A stretch of DNA of 64,000 bases from Halorubrum persicum (GCF_002727125.1 NZ_NHOA01000008.1:2658-66657); one strand, 5' to 3'. Shown: positions 24,111-32,450, counted from the first letter of the stretch. The notes: generated from the sequence alone by a model not told the origin. A program made the numbers and translations.

Positions 24111-24689
24111 TCACCGCGACCCGAACGCGACCGAGTCGCGGGTCGCCGTCTCGCCGAACAGCCAGTCGGCGTGATCGACCGCGTACTCGCGGTGGTCCTC
24201 GGTGATGTAGCCGAGCGCGTCCTCGACGACGACGGGGCGATAGTCGCGGAGTCCGGCGCTGCCGGCGGTGTGGAGCACGCAGACGTTCGCGAGCGTCCCG
24301 CAGATCAGCAGGTCGCGGATCCCGTGCGCGTCGAGGTACCCGTCCAGATCCGTCCGGTAGAAGGCGTCGTACGTGTGCTTCTCGACGACGTGATCCTCGC
24401 CGCGCACGTCGAGGTCAGCGAGGAGCTCGGCGTCCCACGACCCCTCGACGACGTGTTCGCCCCACCGGTCGAACTCGTCGTAGTAGTGGGTGTCGTCGAA
24501 CTGCTCGGGCGGGTGCACGTCTCGGGTGTACACGACGCTCGCGCCGGCCTCGCGGGCGCGGTCGACGAGGGCCGTCACCGGCTCGACAGCCGCCTCGCTC
24601 GGCTCGGCGTAGAGGCTCCCGTCCGGGTGACAGAACCCGTTCTGCATGTCGACGACGATCACCGCGGTCTCGGTCGGATCGTACGGCAT
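24111..24689 (-). CDS. Isochorismatase-family cysteine hydrolase, probable nicotinamidase
   Basis: 192 residues from the ATG at 24689. The catalytic triad is visible: D14 (IVVDMQNGF), K104 (VVEKHTYDAFY) and C137 (GTLANVCVLHTA), with the cis-peptide region before the Cys. Nicotinamidases of this family convert nicotinamide to nicotinate; a nicotinate phosphoribosyltransferase lies 2 kb away, which favours that role. TATA element 27 bases upstream. Other hydrolases of the family cannot be excluded. Confidence 0.88.
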   Translation of the reverse strand: MPYDPTETAVIVVDMQNGFCHPDGSLYAEPSEAAVEPVTALVDRAREAGASVVYTRDVHPPEQFDDTHYYDEFDRWGEHVVEGSWDAELLADLDVRGEDHVVEKHTYDAFYRTDLDGYLDAHGIRDLLICGTLANVCVLHTAGSAGLRDYRPVVVEDALGYITEDHREYAVDHADWLFGETATRDSVAFGSR

Positions 24690-24712
24690 GTCCGGGCGTT
24701 GAACGTCCGGGG

Positions 24713-24720
24713 GCAAAAGT
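24713..24720 (-). promoter_or_regulatory. TATA element of the nicotinamidase-like gene
   Basis: ACTTTTGC on the minus strand, about 27 bases before the ATG at 24689. Confidence 0.55.
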
Positions 24721-24788
24721 CATCGTCGCGTCGCCCCCCGCCGCCCGGTTCGGTCGCCACCCGACCCCTGCCCTCGTCGTGGCGTCGC

Positions 24789-24826
24789 CGCCGACAAACT
24801 ACTCGACGCCACCGACAAACTACTTA
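24789..24826. repeat. Short direct repeat in the surface-protein promoter
   Basis: ccgacaaactact occurs at 24791 and again at 24812, 21 bases apart; the second copy runs into the TATA element cttatc. This may be a regulator site or a simple duplication. Confidence 0.5.
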
Positions 24827-24829
24827 TCG
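24821..24829 (+). promoter_or_regulatory. TATA element of the surface-protein gene
   Basis: tacttatcg about 26 bases before the ATG at 24850. Confidence 0.6.
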
Positions 24830-24849
24830 GGTCGGCCGTAATCGCACCT

Positions 24850-26637
24850 ATGCGACGGGTTCTCACCCTCTCCGTCATCGCCGCCGCGATAGCCCTCCTC
24901 TTGATCGGCACCGCCGGGGCCGCCGCCGCGGGACCGGCGGCCGTGGCACCCGGAGACGCCCCCGCCAGCGCGACCGCCGCCGAGTGCGATGTCGGCGACG
25001 GGACGGACATCGTCGGCTGCTGGAACGGCACCCACTACGAGGACGACCTCGCGTTCAACCAGACGGACGGGCTGAACGAGTCGGAGCTGGAGGCGCTGAC
25101 CGACCTGACGATGGCTCGGGTCGAACACGTTCGCGAGCGTCCCTTCCGCGAGGACGTGCCGGTCGAGACCGTCACGCGCTCCGCGTTCACGAACGACTCC
25201 GCGAGCGAGGGCGCGGGCGGGTCGGACGCCGAGTTCCAGCGCTGGAACGACCAGGTGTGGAAGGCGTTGTTCGTCGTCGGCGAGGACGAGAACGCCTCCG
25301 ACGCGATCGACAGCGTCTACGGCGGCGCGGTCTCCGGGTTCTACTCGCCGAGCCAAGACCGGATCGTCCTCGTCGTCCCGGAGGGTGAGGATCCGCAGAT
25401 CGACCCGTCGACGCTGGCACACGAACTGGTCCACGCGATGCAGGACCAGTACCACGACCTCACGCGCCCCCGCTACGTCGGCGCCACGCAGGACGCCGAC
25501 CTCGCGGTCGACGGGATCGTCGAGGGCGAGGCGGTCCACGTCGAGGAGCTGTACGACGCGCGCTGCGCCGCCAACTGGAGCTGTCTCGCCGCGCCCGACT
25601 CCGCCGGCGGGGGCGGCGGAACGACGCCCGACTACAACCTCGGCATCCTCCAGACCGTGCTCCAACCGTACTCCGACGGCGCGCTCTACGCCGCGGAGCT
25701 CGTCGACGAGGGCGGGTGGAGCGCCGTCAACGAGACGATGAACCAGCCGCCGACCGCGACCGCGGAGGTGATCCACCGCGACCCCGACTACGAGACCAGC
25801 GAGGTGGCGTTCAATGACACGGCCACTGACGGATGGGAGACGTATCCGGACCAAGGCGTCAACGGTTCCGACACCGCCGGCGAGGCGTCGATGTTCGTGA
25901 TGTTCTGGTACCAGAGCTGGGAGTACGACTACTCGGTCCTCGATCCGTCGGCAGACGTCCAGGAGAACGTCCAGATCCACACGCGGCCGGACGAGCGGCT
26001 CCGGACCCGGATGAACTACAACTACGCCCACGAGTCGACCGACGGCTGGGCGGGCGACAGGCTGTACCCCTACCGGAACGGCGGCAACGCCACCGCGAAC
26101 GGGAGCGGCGGGAACGCGACCGACGGTGAGGACGGCTACGTCTGGGTGACCGAGTGGCAGACGACCGCGGACGCGGCCGAGTTCCGCGCGGCGTACCTCC
26201 GCATGCTCACCGCCCACGGCGACGCCGAGTACGCCGACGGCGAGGCGTACGACATCGCCGACGGCGACTTCCGCGGGGCCTACGGCGTCGAGCGCGACGG
26301 GACCACGGTGACGATCGCCCACGGTCCGGAGCCGCGAGACGTCCTCGAGCTCCGGCCCGACGCCGGCTTCGACCTCCCCTCGACCGGAGACGACGACGGA
26401 GCCGACCGGGACGGGACCGACGGAGACGGGACTGACGGGGACGATGGAACCGACGGCGGCATCGACGACGCGGACGGGACCGACGGCGGAACCGATGACA
26501 CCCCCGACGGCGACGACGGCGGCTCCGGCGGCCCAGACGCCGCCACCGGTGACGGCGCGCCCGGGTTCGGCGTCACCGCCGCCCTCGTCGGTCTGCTCGC
26601 GACGGTGGCCGTCTTCGCGCGCCGCGTGCGCCCCTGA
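24850..26637 (+). CDS. Hvo_1808-type surface protein with zinc-peptidase motif and PGF-CTERM anchor
   Basis: 595 residues. Sec signal peptide at 1-27 (VLTLSVIAAAIALLLIGTAG). A zinc-peptidase-like motif HELVHAMQDQYHDL starts at 191 (H191, E192, H195), and IVEGEAV at 223-229 supplies a third-ligand Glu (E225), the gluzincin arrangement. Many N-x-S/T sites suggest N-glycosylation. Residues about 515-570 are a Gly/Asp/Thr spacer. The C-terminus has PGF, a hydrophobic helix (VTAALVGLLATVAVF) and RRVRP, the archaeosortase ArtA substrate signal. Cell-surface lipid-anchored protein, possibly a protease; activity not known. Confidence 0.88.
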   Translation: MRRVLTLSVIAAAIALLLIGTAGAAAAGPAAVAPGDAPASATAAECDVGDGTDIVGCWNGTHYEDDLAFNQTDGLNESELEALTDLTMARVEHVRERPFREDVPVETVTRSAFTNDSASEGAGGSDAEFQRWNDQVWKALFVVGEDENASDAIDSVYGGAVSGFYSPSQDRIVLVVPEGEDPQIDPSTLAHELVHAMQDQYHDLTRPRYVGATQDADLAVDGIVEGEAVHVEELYDARCAANWSCLAAPDSAGGGGGTTPDYNLGILQTVLQPYSDGALYAAELVDEGGWSAVNETMNQPPTATAEVIHRDPDYETSEVAFNDTATDGWETYPDQGVNGSDTAGEASMFVMFWYQSWEYDYSVLDPSADVQENVQIHTRPDERLRTRMNYNYAHESTDGWAGDRLYPYRNGGNATANGSGGNATDGEDGYVWVTEWQTTADAAEFRAAYLRMLTAHGDAEYADGEAYDIADGDFRGAYGVERDGTTVTIAHGPEPRDVLELRPDAGFDLPSTGDDDGADRDGTDGDGTDGDDGTDGGIDDADGTDGGTDDTPDGDDGGSGGPDAATGDGAPGFGVTAALVGLLATVAVFARRVRP

Positions 26638-26670
26638 GCCGGAGGTGACCGCCCGGCGCCCCTGAGCCGG
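26628..26670. repeat. Direct repeat across the surface-protein stop codon
   Basis: gcgcccctgagccgg at 26628-26642, containing the stop TGA, recurs exactly at 26656-26670 with period 28. A related string (accgcccggcg) appears again near 26710. Confidence 0.75.
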
Positions 26671-26763
26671 GAGCGACCTCCCGCCGGACCCGCCCGCCGA
26701 CCCGCAGACGACCGCCCGGCGGACCCGGGTGGCTTTTCCTCCCTGGCGGCCGAACCGTCGGGC

Positions 26764-27921
26764 ATGACCGAGTTCGACATCGTCGACGCGGCCGCGATCC
26801 GCGAGGGCCGGGCGACGGACGCGTACTTCGAGCGGACCGAGGCGGCCTTGGAGCACGCGGGGCGAAACCCCCGCGTCGTCGCCGAGGTCACCGCCGACCA
26901 GTTCCCCGACGGCGACTTCGAGCTGTTCGCCGGGCTGAAGGACGCGGTCGCGCTCTTGGAGGGTCGCGCGGTCGACGTCGACGCGATCCCCGAGGGGCGC
27001 CTGTTCGACGGCGGCCCGGTGATGCGGATCGAGGGGCCGTACCTCGCGTTCGCGCGGCTGGAAACCGCTCTTCTGGGGTTCCTCTCGCACGCTTCCGGGA
27101 TCGCGACCGCCGGACTCGACTGCCGCGTCGCGGCGCCGGGGTCGCAGGTGCTCTCCTTCGGCGCGCGCCACGTTCATCCGTCGATGGCGGCGGCGGTCGA
27201 GCGCTCGGCGCTCGCGGCGGGGCTCGACGGGTTCTCGCACGTCGCCGCCGGCGACGTGATCGGCCGGGAGGCGTCGGGGACGATGCCCCACGCCCTCTCG
27301 ATCTGCTTCGGTCGGGGCGAACAGGAGGCGGCGTGGCGCGCCTTCGACGAGGCCGTCGACGAGTCGGTCCCGCGCGTCGCCCTCTGTGACACCTACTCCG
27401 ACGAGGTCGACGAGGTGCTGCGCGCGGTCGCGACGCTCGGCGACCGGCTCGACGGCGTCCGGCTCGACACCACGGGGTCGCGCCGCGGCGACTTCAGACA
27501 CATCGCCCGCGAGGTGGGGTGGGAGCTCGACGTTCGCGGCCACGACGACGTCGACGTGTACGTCTCCGGCGGGCTCGGTCCCGACGACCTCCGCGAGCTC
27601 CGCGACGTGGTCGACGGCTTCGGCGTGGGCGGGTACGTCTCGAACGCCGACCCGGTCGACTTCGCGCTCGACATCGTCGAAGTCGACGGGGAGCTGGCCG
27701 CCAAGCGCGGCAAGCTCTCCGGCGCGAAGGACGTGTATCGCACCGCCGACGGCGCACACGCGGTCGGGCTGGCGGACCGCCCGGCCCCCGAGGGCGCCGA
27801 GTCGCTCATGGAGCCGGTGATCCGCGACGGCGAGGTTGTCGCCGACGACGCGTTCGACCTCGACGCCGCGGCGGAGCGCGCGCTCGCCGACGCAGCGGCG
27901 GTGGGATACGGGACGGAGTAA
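26764..27921 (+). CDS. pncB: Nicotinate phosphoribosyltransferase, archaeal type
   Basis: Converts nicotinate and PRPP to nicotinate mononucleotide in NAD salvage. 385 residues. Family marks are SFGARHVHPSMAAAVER, RLDTTGSRRGDFRHI and the phosphate-binding YVSGGLGPDD. The C-terminal region (AKRGKLSGAKDVYR) matches the archaeal subfamily rather than the quinolinate enzyme NadC, which is shorter. It is 120 bases after the surface-protein gene, in a GC-rich gap with repeats and no clear TATA box. Confidence 0.9.
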   Translation: MTEFDIVDAAAIREGRATDAYFERTEAALEHAGRNPRVVAEVTADQFPDGDFELFAGLKDAVALLEGRAVDVDAIPEGRLFDGGPVMRIEGPYLAFARLETALLGFLSHASGIATAGLDCRVAAPGSQVLSFGARHVHPSMAAAVERSALAAGLDGFSHVAAGDVIGREASGTMPHALSICFGRGEQEAAWRAFDEAVDESVPRVALCDTYSDEVDEVLRAVATLGDRLDGVRLDTTGSRRGDFRHIAREVGWELDVRGHDDVDVYVSGGLGPDDLRELRDVVDGFGVGGYVSNADPVDFALDIVEVDGELAAKRGKLSGAKDVYRTADGAHAVGLADRPAPEGAESLMEPVIRDGEVVADDAFDLDAAAERALADAAAVGYGTE

Positions 27922-27929
27922 GGGGGCGT

Positions 27930-27940
27930 CGAAAAATCGG
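27930..27940 (-). terminator. T-run terminator behind AMMECR1, convergent with pncB
   Basis: The minus strand reads CCGATTTTTCG just past the AMMECR1 stop, the same string found behind dodecin. Confidence 0.4.
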
Positions 27941-27954
27941 GTCGGTTGCGGCCG

Positions 27955-28557
27955 CTACAGCTCTTCGACCGCGCCGCCGTCGGCGCGCTCTCGGAACACC
28001 TGTCCCTCGATGAGCGTCACCATCGTCTCGTCGTCCTCCCACGCGTTCGGCGCGAGCTTGGCCTTCCGGCAGGCGCGCGAGAGGAACTCGGCGCCGGACC
28101 AGCCGTTCTCGACGGGAACCGTCGGGTAGAGCCAGCCGTGCGAGTTGCCGCCGTCGACGGCGACGCCGTGGGTGCCGACCTCGAGGTCGGCGAGGGGATC
28201 GTTGGTGAGCACCGTGTTCGAGACGACGAACACGGAGACGGTGATGTTGTCGAGCTCCTTCGGTTCGACCTCGGAGCCGCAGGAGTCGCCGGAGGCGGCC
28301 TTGATCGCGGCCTCGACGATGGCGTGACCGAGCTGATCGGAGGTCTCCCACGCGCCGGCGCAGCCCCGGAGCCGCCCCCTCCCTCGTGTGGACTCCAGCC
28401 GGACGAACGCCCCGGTTCGGGCGTAGAACGCCTCGCGCATACTGCCGGGTTGTTCTCGCTGCCCGTGTCGGACGAACGACTCGACCGCCTCCCGCGCGAG
28501 TTCGACCGCTCGTGCACCGTCGTCGTACGACAGCTGAACGGTCTGAGCCTCGGACAT
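27955..28557 (-). CDS. AMMECR1 family protein
   Basis: 200 residues. The family core is LRGCAGAWETSDQLGHAIVE (variant of the LRGCIG motif) with AAIKAASGDSCG, then DNITVSVFVVSNT and LYPTVPVENGW. AMMECR1 proteins are conserved from archaea to humans; archaeal members are related by genomic context to MEMO/radical-SAM partners, and biochemical function is not settled. Neither partner is adjacent here. It is convergent with pncB. Confidence 0.92.
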   Translation of the reverse strand: MSEAQTVQLSYDDGARAVELAREAVESFVRHGQREQPGSMREAFYARTGAFVRLESTRGRGRLRGCAGAWETSDQLGHAIVEAAIKAASGDSCGSEVEPKELDNITVSVFVVSNTVLTNDPLADLEVGTHGVAVDGGNSHGWLYPTVPVENGWSGAEFLSRACRKAKLAPNAWEDDETMVTLIEGQVFRERADGGAVEEL

Positions 28558-28734
28558 GATAGTCCCTTACGTTGCTGACGACTTGAACGCTTCCCTTGGG
28601 GACTCGCCCGCTCACCCCCGCTTATCTGGGAGATACGGGGGGCGATCGATCCCTCCGTGGCGTCGGTCTCGCCCGCGTCAGTCCCCGCCGACCGAACCGC
28701 TTATTCGCTGGCGCCGGCTACACGCGACCGGACA
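28558..28734. other. Intergenic region between AMMECR1 and RNase P RNA
   Basis: 177 bases with no gene. It holds a TATA-like cttattc at 28700-28706, at the right distance for the RNase P RNA, and a cttatc at 28621-28626 of unknown use. Nothing else seen. Confidence 0.5.
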
Positions 28735-29109
28735 GAGGGAGCCCGACTCCCGTGCCTCTGGCATGAGGAAAGTCCCCCCACCGGCCGGACAGGCGACCGG
28801 GCACACGCCCGGAGTCGGAGACGGCTGGCTCTGGAACAGCAACGACACCCCCCGCCCCGACCTGTGAGTCGCGTTCGGTCGCTTCGGCGACCGGCGGCGT
28901 TCGCGGGGTCACCCGCGAACGCGCGAACCGACCCGCAAGGGAAGGGAGCTAACCCGACGAGGGCGCGTGGGTTTCCCACGTTATCGACGGGCGGGAACGG
29001 ATGGAACGGCGAATCCTCGCCGGTGCAAGTCCGCGCCACAAGGTAGTCCGGCCACGGCGCGGACGCTCAGCCGAATGTCGGGACGAACCGAAGGGGGCTT
29101 ACTCCCCTC
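28735..29109 (+). ncRNA. rnpB: RNase P RNA, archaeal type A
   Basis: The catalytic RNA that removes tRNA 5' leaders. Universal blocks are gaggaaagtcc (28765-28775), ggtgcaagtccgcgccacaa with aggtagtccg after it, and gaaccgaagggggcttac near the 3' end. P1 pairs gagggag (28735-28741) with ctcccctc (29102-29109), P2 pairs agccc with gggct, and P3 is the hairpin cgtgcctctggcatg. Length about 375 nt. Ends are placed by P1 and may be off by about 10 bases. Its protein partner Rpp29 is also in this window at 52.6 kb. Confidence 0.94.
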
Positions 29110-29154
29110 AGTCCGCCTCTGCTCGCGAGCCGTGCGTGTCGCCGCCGCGATCAC

Positions 29155-30099
29155 CTACAGGCCGAGGAGCGCCGCGCCCGCTTGGCCCGCCTGACCCGCG
29201 TTCTCCACCTCGGGACCGTAGGTGATGGCGACGTACGCGATCGTCAGGAGGAGGCTGTTGTACAGCCCGTGCATCAGCGCGACGACCGCGAGGTTCTCGG
29301 TGTACTCGTACACCGCGCCGAAGATCAGGCTCGGGACGAAGAGGATGCTGATCGAGGTCAACACCGCGCTCGCGCCGCCGCTCAGCGAGACGACGTGGGC
29401 GGGCGCGAAGACGGCGGCGGCGAGGAGGATGGCGGGGGCCGCGGAGAGCGCCTCTCGCGCGCGGCTCTGGATGACCCCGCGGAACAGGAGCTCCTCGCAC
29501 GGCCCCACGACGAGGAACATGGCCGCGATCATCAGCGGCATGATCGACGGGTTGTCCAAGGTCATCTGGGCGCCCTGGTTCTGGGCCGGCTCCGTTCCGA
29601 AAAGCAACACGAGCGAGCTGAGCACGAGCGCCAGGGCGATCATCCCGACCGCGCCGAACACGGCGAGCACGAGTTCGACCACGGTCGGCCGTCGGACGCC
29701 GAGGTACGCGACGATCTCCTCGCGACTCAGGCCGCGCCACCGCAGGTAGCCGAGGCTGACGCCGACGAACGCGAGGACCTGTCCGGCGACGAACGGCACG
29801 ACGAACGAGACGAGGAGCGAGGGTTGCCGCCCGGTGAGCGTCGCGACGCCGAAGATGATCCCCCCGGCGACCGTGGTGACGGCGAGGAGACCGAGAATGC
29901 CCGCGACGCCCAGTCCGAAGGCGACGCCGACCGCTCGCAGCGGCGACCCGCCGTCCGTCTCGTCGGGGGGGTCACCCGTGTCGACCGCCGTGCGGGCGGT
30001 ACCGGGCTCGCCGCCGTCGCTGGCCGCGGGGTCCGCCGGCTCGTCGCGCTCACGCCCGCCGCGGCCGGATTCGGTGTCGGGGTCGGAGGGATCGCTCAT
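29155..30099 (-). CDS. CPBP-family intramembrane metalloprotease (Abi)
   Basis: 314 residues, about eight hydrophobic helices after a 55-residue Asp/Gly/Pro-rich cytoplasmic N-terminus. The Rce1-type catalytic signatures are CEELLFRG (EExxxR), FAPAHVV and LMHGLYN. Such proteins cleave prenylated or other membrane proteins or act in self-immunity; substrate unknown. It is convergent with RNase P RNA, 45 bases apart. TATA-like GCCTTTCAG 28 bases upstream. Confidence 0.92.
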   Translation of the reverse strand: MSDPSDPDTESGRGGRERDEPADPAASDGGEPGTARTAVDTGDPPDETDGGSPLRAVGVAFGLGVAGILGLLAVTTVAGGIIFGVATLTGRQPSLLVSFVVPFVAGQVLAFVGVSLGYLRWRGLSREEIVAYLGVRRPTVVELVLAVFGAVGMIALALVLSSLVLLFGTEPAQNQGAQMTLDNPSIMPLMIAAMFLVVGPCEELLFRGVIQSRAREALSAAPAILLAAAVFAPAHVVSLSGGASAVLTSISILFVPSLIFGAVYEYTENLAVVALMHGLYNSLLLTIAYVAITYGPEVENAGQAGQAGAALLGL

Positions 30100-30121
30100 C
30101 GGGCCCCGTACGGACCGATCG

Positions 30122-30130
30122 CTGAAAGGC
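30122..30130 (-). promoter_or_regulatory. TATA element of the CPBP protease gene
   Basis: GCCTTTCAG on the minus strand, about 27 bases before the ATG at 30099. Confidence 0.45.
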
Positions 30131-30214
30131 CTGTCCGTCGTCGGCGCGATCGCCGGACCGGGTTGCCGTCGCCGCGCCCGCCGGAATCGACCGGTCGCCG
30201 CCCCTGCCCCGGCT

Positions 30215-30760
30215 TCATCGGTGGAGCAGTTCGTACCACAGCACGGCGGTCACGGTCCGCCCGTCGCGGAGCCCCTCGTCGACGACGGCCTCGAGGAGGT
30301 CGTCGTACGGCACCGTCTCGACCGCGATCGACTCGTTGTGGTCGAGGTCCTGCTCGGCGGCCGGCTCGCAGCCGGTCGCGAGGAAGTGGTGGTGGACCGA
30401 GTCCGCCAGCCCGTTCGTCGGCTCCACCGTCGTCAGGCGCTCGAAGGAGCCGGCCTCGTACCCCGTCTCTTCGGCGAGCTCGCGGGCGGCGGCGCGTTCG
30501 AGGTCGTCGGCGTCTTCGGGCTCCACCGACCCCGCGGGGAGTCCCCGGTTGACCCGGCCGACCGCCTGCCGCCACTCGTCGATGACGACCGCGTCGCCGT
30601 CGGGCGTCAGCGGGAGCACCACGACCGCCGGCGGCTCGTCGACGTAGTGGTACCCGTCGGTCTCGCCGTCCGGGAAGCGCACTTCGTCGCGCCGCACGTC
30701 GAAGCCGGGGCAGGTGTAGTCGATGTCGGTGCCGAGGGTCTCCCACGCCAGGTCGTCCAT
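30215..30760 (-). CDS. Nudix hydrolase, ADP-ribose pyrophosphatase-like
   Basis: 181 residues from the ATG at 30760. The Nudix box runs from GSVEPEDADD to ARELAEETGY; its RELAEETGY half is canonical, while the earlier Glu is replaced by Asp. The upstream PLTPDGDAVVIDEWRQAVGR is typical of NudF-type enzymes that split ADP-ribose. TATA element 28 bases upstream. Substrate specificity is inferred. Confidence 0.9.
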   Translation of the reverse strand: MDDLAWETLGTDIDYTCPGFDVRRDEVRFPDGETDGYHYVDEPPAVVVLPLTPDGDAVVIDEWRQAVGRVNRGLPAGSVEPEDADDLERAAARELAEETGYEAGSFERLTTVEPTNGLADSVHHHFLATGCEPAAEQDLDHNESIAVETVPYDDLLEAVVDEGLRDGRTVTAVLWYELLHR

Positions 30761-30782
30761 GCGTCGGCGTCGGCGCTCGAGC

Positions 30783-30791
30783 ACCTAAATC
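30783..30791 (-). promoter_or_regulatory. TATA element of the Nudix gene
   Basis: GATTTAGGT on the minus strand, about 27 bases before the ATG at 30760; it decides the start over a longer frame. Confidence 0.6.
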
Positions 30792-30845
30792 CCCGCACTC
30801 GGCCGCGGCGTGTCGGCTCGGATTCGGCGACGGCCCGACGGTCAC

Positions 30846-32273
30846 TCACGACCAGTCGCCGAGCGACGCCTGTCCGTCGGCCGTGCGTCGGTCGGCCTTC
30901 CCGCCGTCGTCCGCGTCGGTGCCGTCCGGCTCGCCGCCGACCCAGTCGGTGAGCTTGCCGCCGTCGCCGTCGGTGGCGGGTGACCGGGGCTCCGAGCCGC
31001 GTTCGCGGTCGCGTCCGTCGCCGCCCGAATCAGCCCCGCCGCCCCCCGCGTCGAACCCGCCGAGCGTCGCCTGATCGCTCTCCGCGAAGTCCAGCTTCGA
31101 GACGCGCACGCCGAGCTTCCGAACCCGGTCGCCGGCGAACTCCTCGAGGAGGTCCAGCGCCACCGACTCCACGAGGTCGGGGTCGTCGACCGGTCCGGGG
31201 AGGCTCCGGGCGCGGGTGTTCACCTCGTAGGGGGGCTCGACCGCCTTGATCCCGATAGTGCGGTACAGACACCCCCGCTCGCGGGCGCGGCGGGCCACGT
31301 CGGCGGCCAGCGCGCGCACCGTCTCCCGCTTGCGCTCCTCGTCCGCCGTCGTCGACAGCGACGACTCCCGCGAGAGGCTCTTGGGCAGCCCCGTGGGCGT
31401 GACCTCTCGGTCGTCCTCCCCCCGCGCCCGCCGGTAGAGCTCTCGCCCCCGATCGCCGAGCGCATCTCCGAGGCGATCTGGGTCGGCGGCGGCGAGATCG
31501 CCGGCGGTCTCGATCCCCATCTCCGCCAGCGTCCGCTCCGTCACCGGGCCGACGCCGTGGATCTCGGCGGTCGGCAGCGACGCGAGGAACGGCTCGACCT
31601 CGCCCGGCGGCACGACGACCAGCCCGTCCGGCTTGTCGGCGTCGCTGGCGACCTTCGCGGTCGACATGTTCGGCGCGACGCCGACGCTCGCGGGCACCCC
31701 GGCCTCGCGCTCGATGCGCTCCTTGACGTGCCGGGCGTACCCCTCCGCCAGCGTCCGGGTCTCGGCGGGGCCGGCCGCGGCGCTCGGCGGGGGGTCGGCC
31801 GGCGTGCCCGCGGCGTCCCACGCGGTCCGGTCGGTGACGTCGAGGTACGCCTCGTCGACGCTCACCTCGCGGAGCACGTCGGCGCAGTCGCGGAGGACGG
31901 CCTTCACGTCGCCGGCGACCTCCTTGTAGAAGTCGAGGTCGACGGGGAGGTACCGGCCCGCCTCGCCGGGATCGGGCGCGTCCGGGTCGGCGGGGTCGGC
32001 GTTCGCCCGCCGCGGGAGCAGCTCCAGCGCCTCCGAGATCGGCATCGCGCTCTCGACGCCGTGCGCGCGGGCCTCGTAGCTCGCGGTCGCGACCGCGCCG
32101 ATCGTCTCCCCGGCCTCGTAGCCCATGCCGACGACGAGGGGTTCGCCCGCCAGCTCGGGGCGGCGCAGGCGCTCGCAGGAGGCGTAAAAGCAGTCCATGT
32201 CGACGTGGAACACGACGCGGTCGCTCCCGTCGTCGTCGTCCGCGTCGGTCCCGGGGAGCGTTCCGCCCGCCAT
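30846..32273 (-). CDS. dinB: DNA polymerase IV, Y family
   Basis: Translesion polymerase. 475 residues. The palm motifs are FHVDMDCFYASCE (D25, D27) and REVSVDEAYLDVT. The helix-hairpin-helix region is IHGVGPVTERTLAEMG, and the little finger follows. The last 75 residues are a disordered Gly/Asp tail holding three short clamp-binding-like motifs: QATLGGF (401-407), KLTDWV (440-445) and, at the very end, QASLGDWS (468-475), the best PCNA-interacting box. TATA element about 29 bases upstream. Confidence 0.95.
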   Translation of the reverse strand: MAGGTLPGTDADDDDGSDRVVFHVDMDCFYASCERLRRPELAGEPLVVGMGYEAGETIGAVATASYEARAHGVESAMPISEALELLPRRANADPADPDAPDPGEAGRYLPVDLDFYKEVAGDVKAVLRDCADVLREVSVDEAYLDVTDRTAWDAAGTPADPPPSAAAGPAETRTLAEGYARHVKERIEREAGVPASVGVAPNMSTAKVASDADKPDGLVVVPPGEVEPFLASLPTAEIHGVGPVTERTLAEMGIETAGDLAAADPDRLGDALGDRGRELYRRARGEDDREVTPTGLPKSLSRESSLSTTADEERKRETVRALAADVARRARERGCLYRTIGIKAVEPPYEVNTRARSLPGPVDDPDLVESVALDLLEEFAGDRVRKLGVRVSKLDFAESDQATLGGFDAGGGGADSGGDGRDRERGSEPRSPATDGDGGKLTDWVGGEPDGTDADDGGKADRRTADGQASLGDWS

Positions 32274-32297
32274 CGCCCGGGGGTCCGCGCCGCGCGG

Positions 32298-32307
32298 CCT
32301 TAAGAAT
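32298..32307 (-). promoter_or_regulatory. TATA element of dinB
   Basis: ATTCTTAAGG on the minus strand, about 29 bases before the ATG at 32273. Confidence 0.55.
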
Positions 32308-32420
32308 CAGCCACGCGGGGCGGTAGTGAAGCGGAACCGCGGCGGCCGGACGAGCGGAGGAGGCGCCGCGGCGGCGACCGGACGAGCGCCGTCCTCACCG
32401 CTGATAACCGAGACGACATT

Positions 32421-32430
32421 CGTTTATCCG
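32421..32430 (+). promoter_or_regulatory. TATA element of the LOV kinase gene
   Basis: cgtttatccg about 26 bases before the ATG at 32451. Confidence 0.65.
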
Positions 32431-32450
32431 GAGAGCGCGAAGACAGGGCC

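Noticed and set aside
24820-27759. 979-codon minus-strand frame
   Set aside because: Mirror of the surface protein and pncB genes; Val/Asp/Arg-rich with no recognisable domain.
26764-27921. Call as NadC (quinolinate phosphoribosyltransferase)
   Set aside because: Length and the SFGARHVHP and TTGSRRGDF motifs fit archaeal nicotinate phosphoribosyltransferase better.
28657-29046. Short coding frames within the RNase P RNA gene
   Set aside because: The region is fully explained by conserved RNase P RNA blocks and helices.
29182-30552. 456-codon plus-strand frame
   Set aside because: Antisense to the CPBP protease and Nudix genes; Asp/Arg/Glu-rich shadow.
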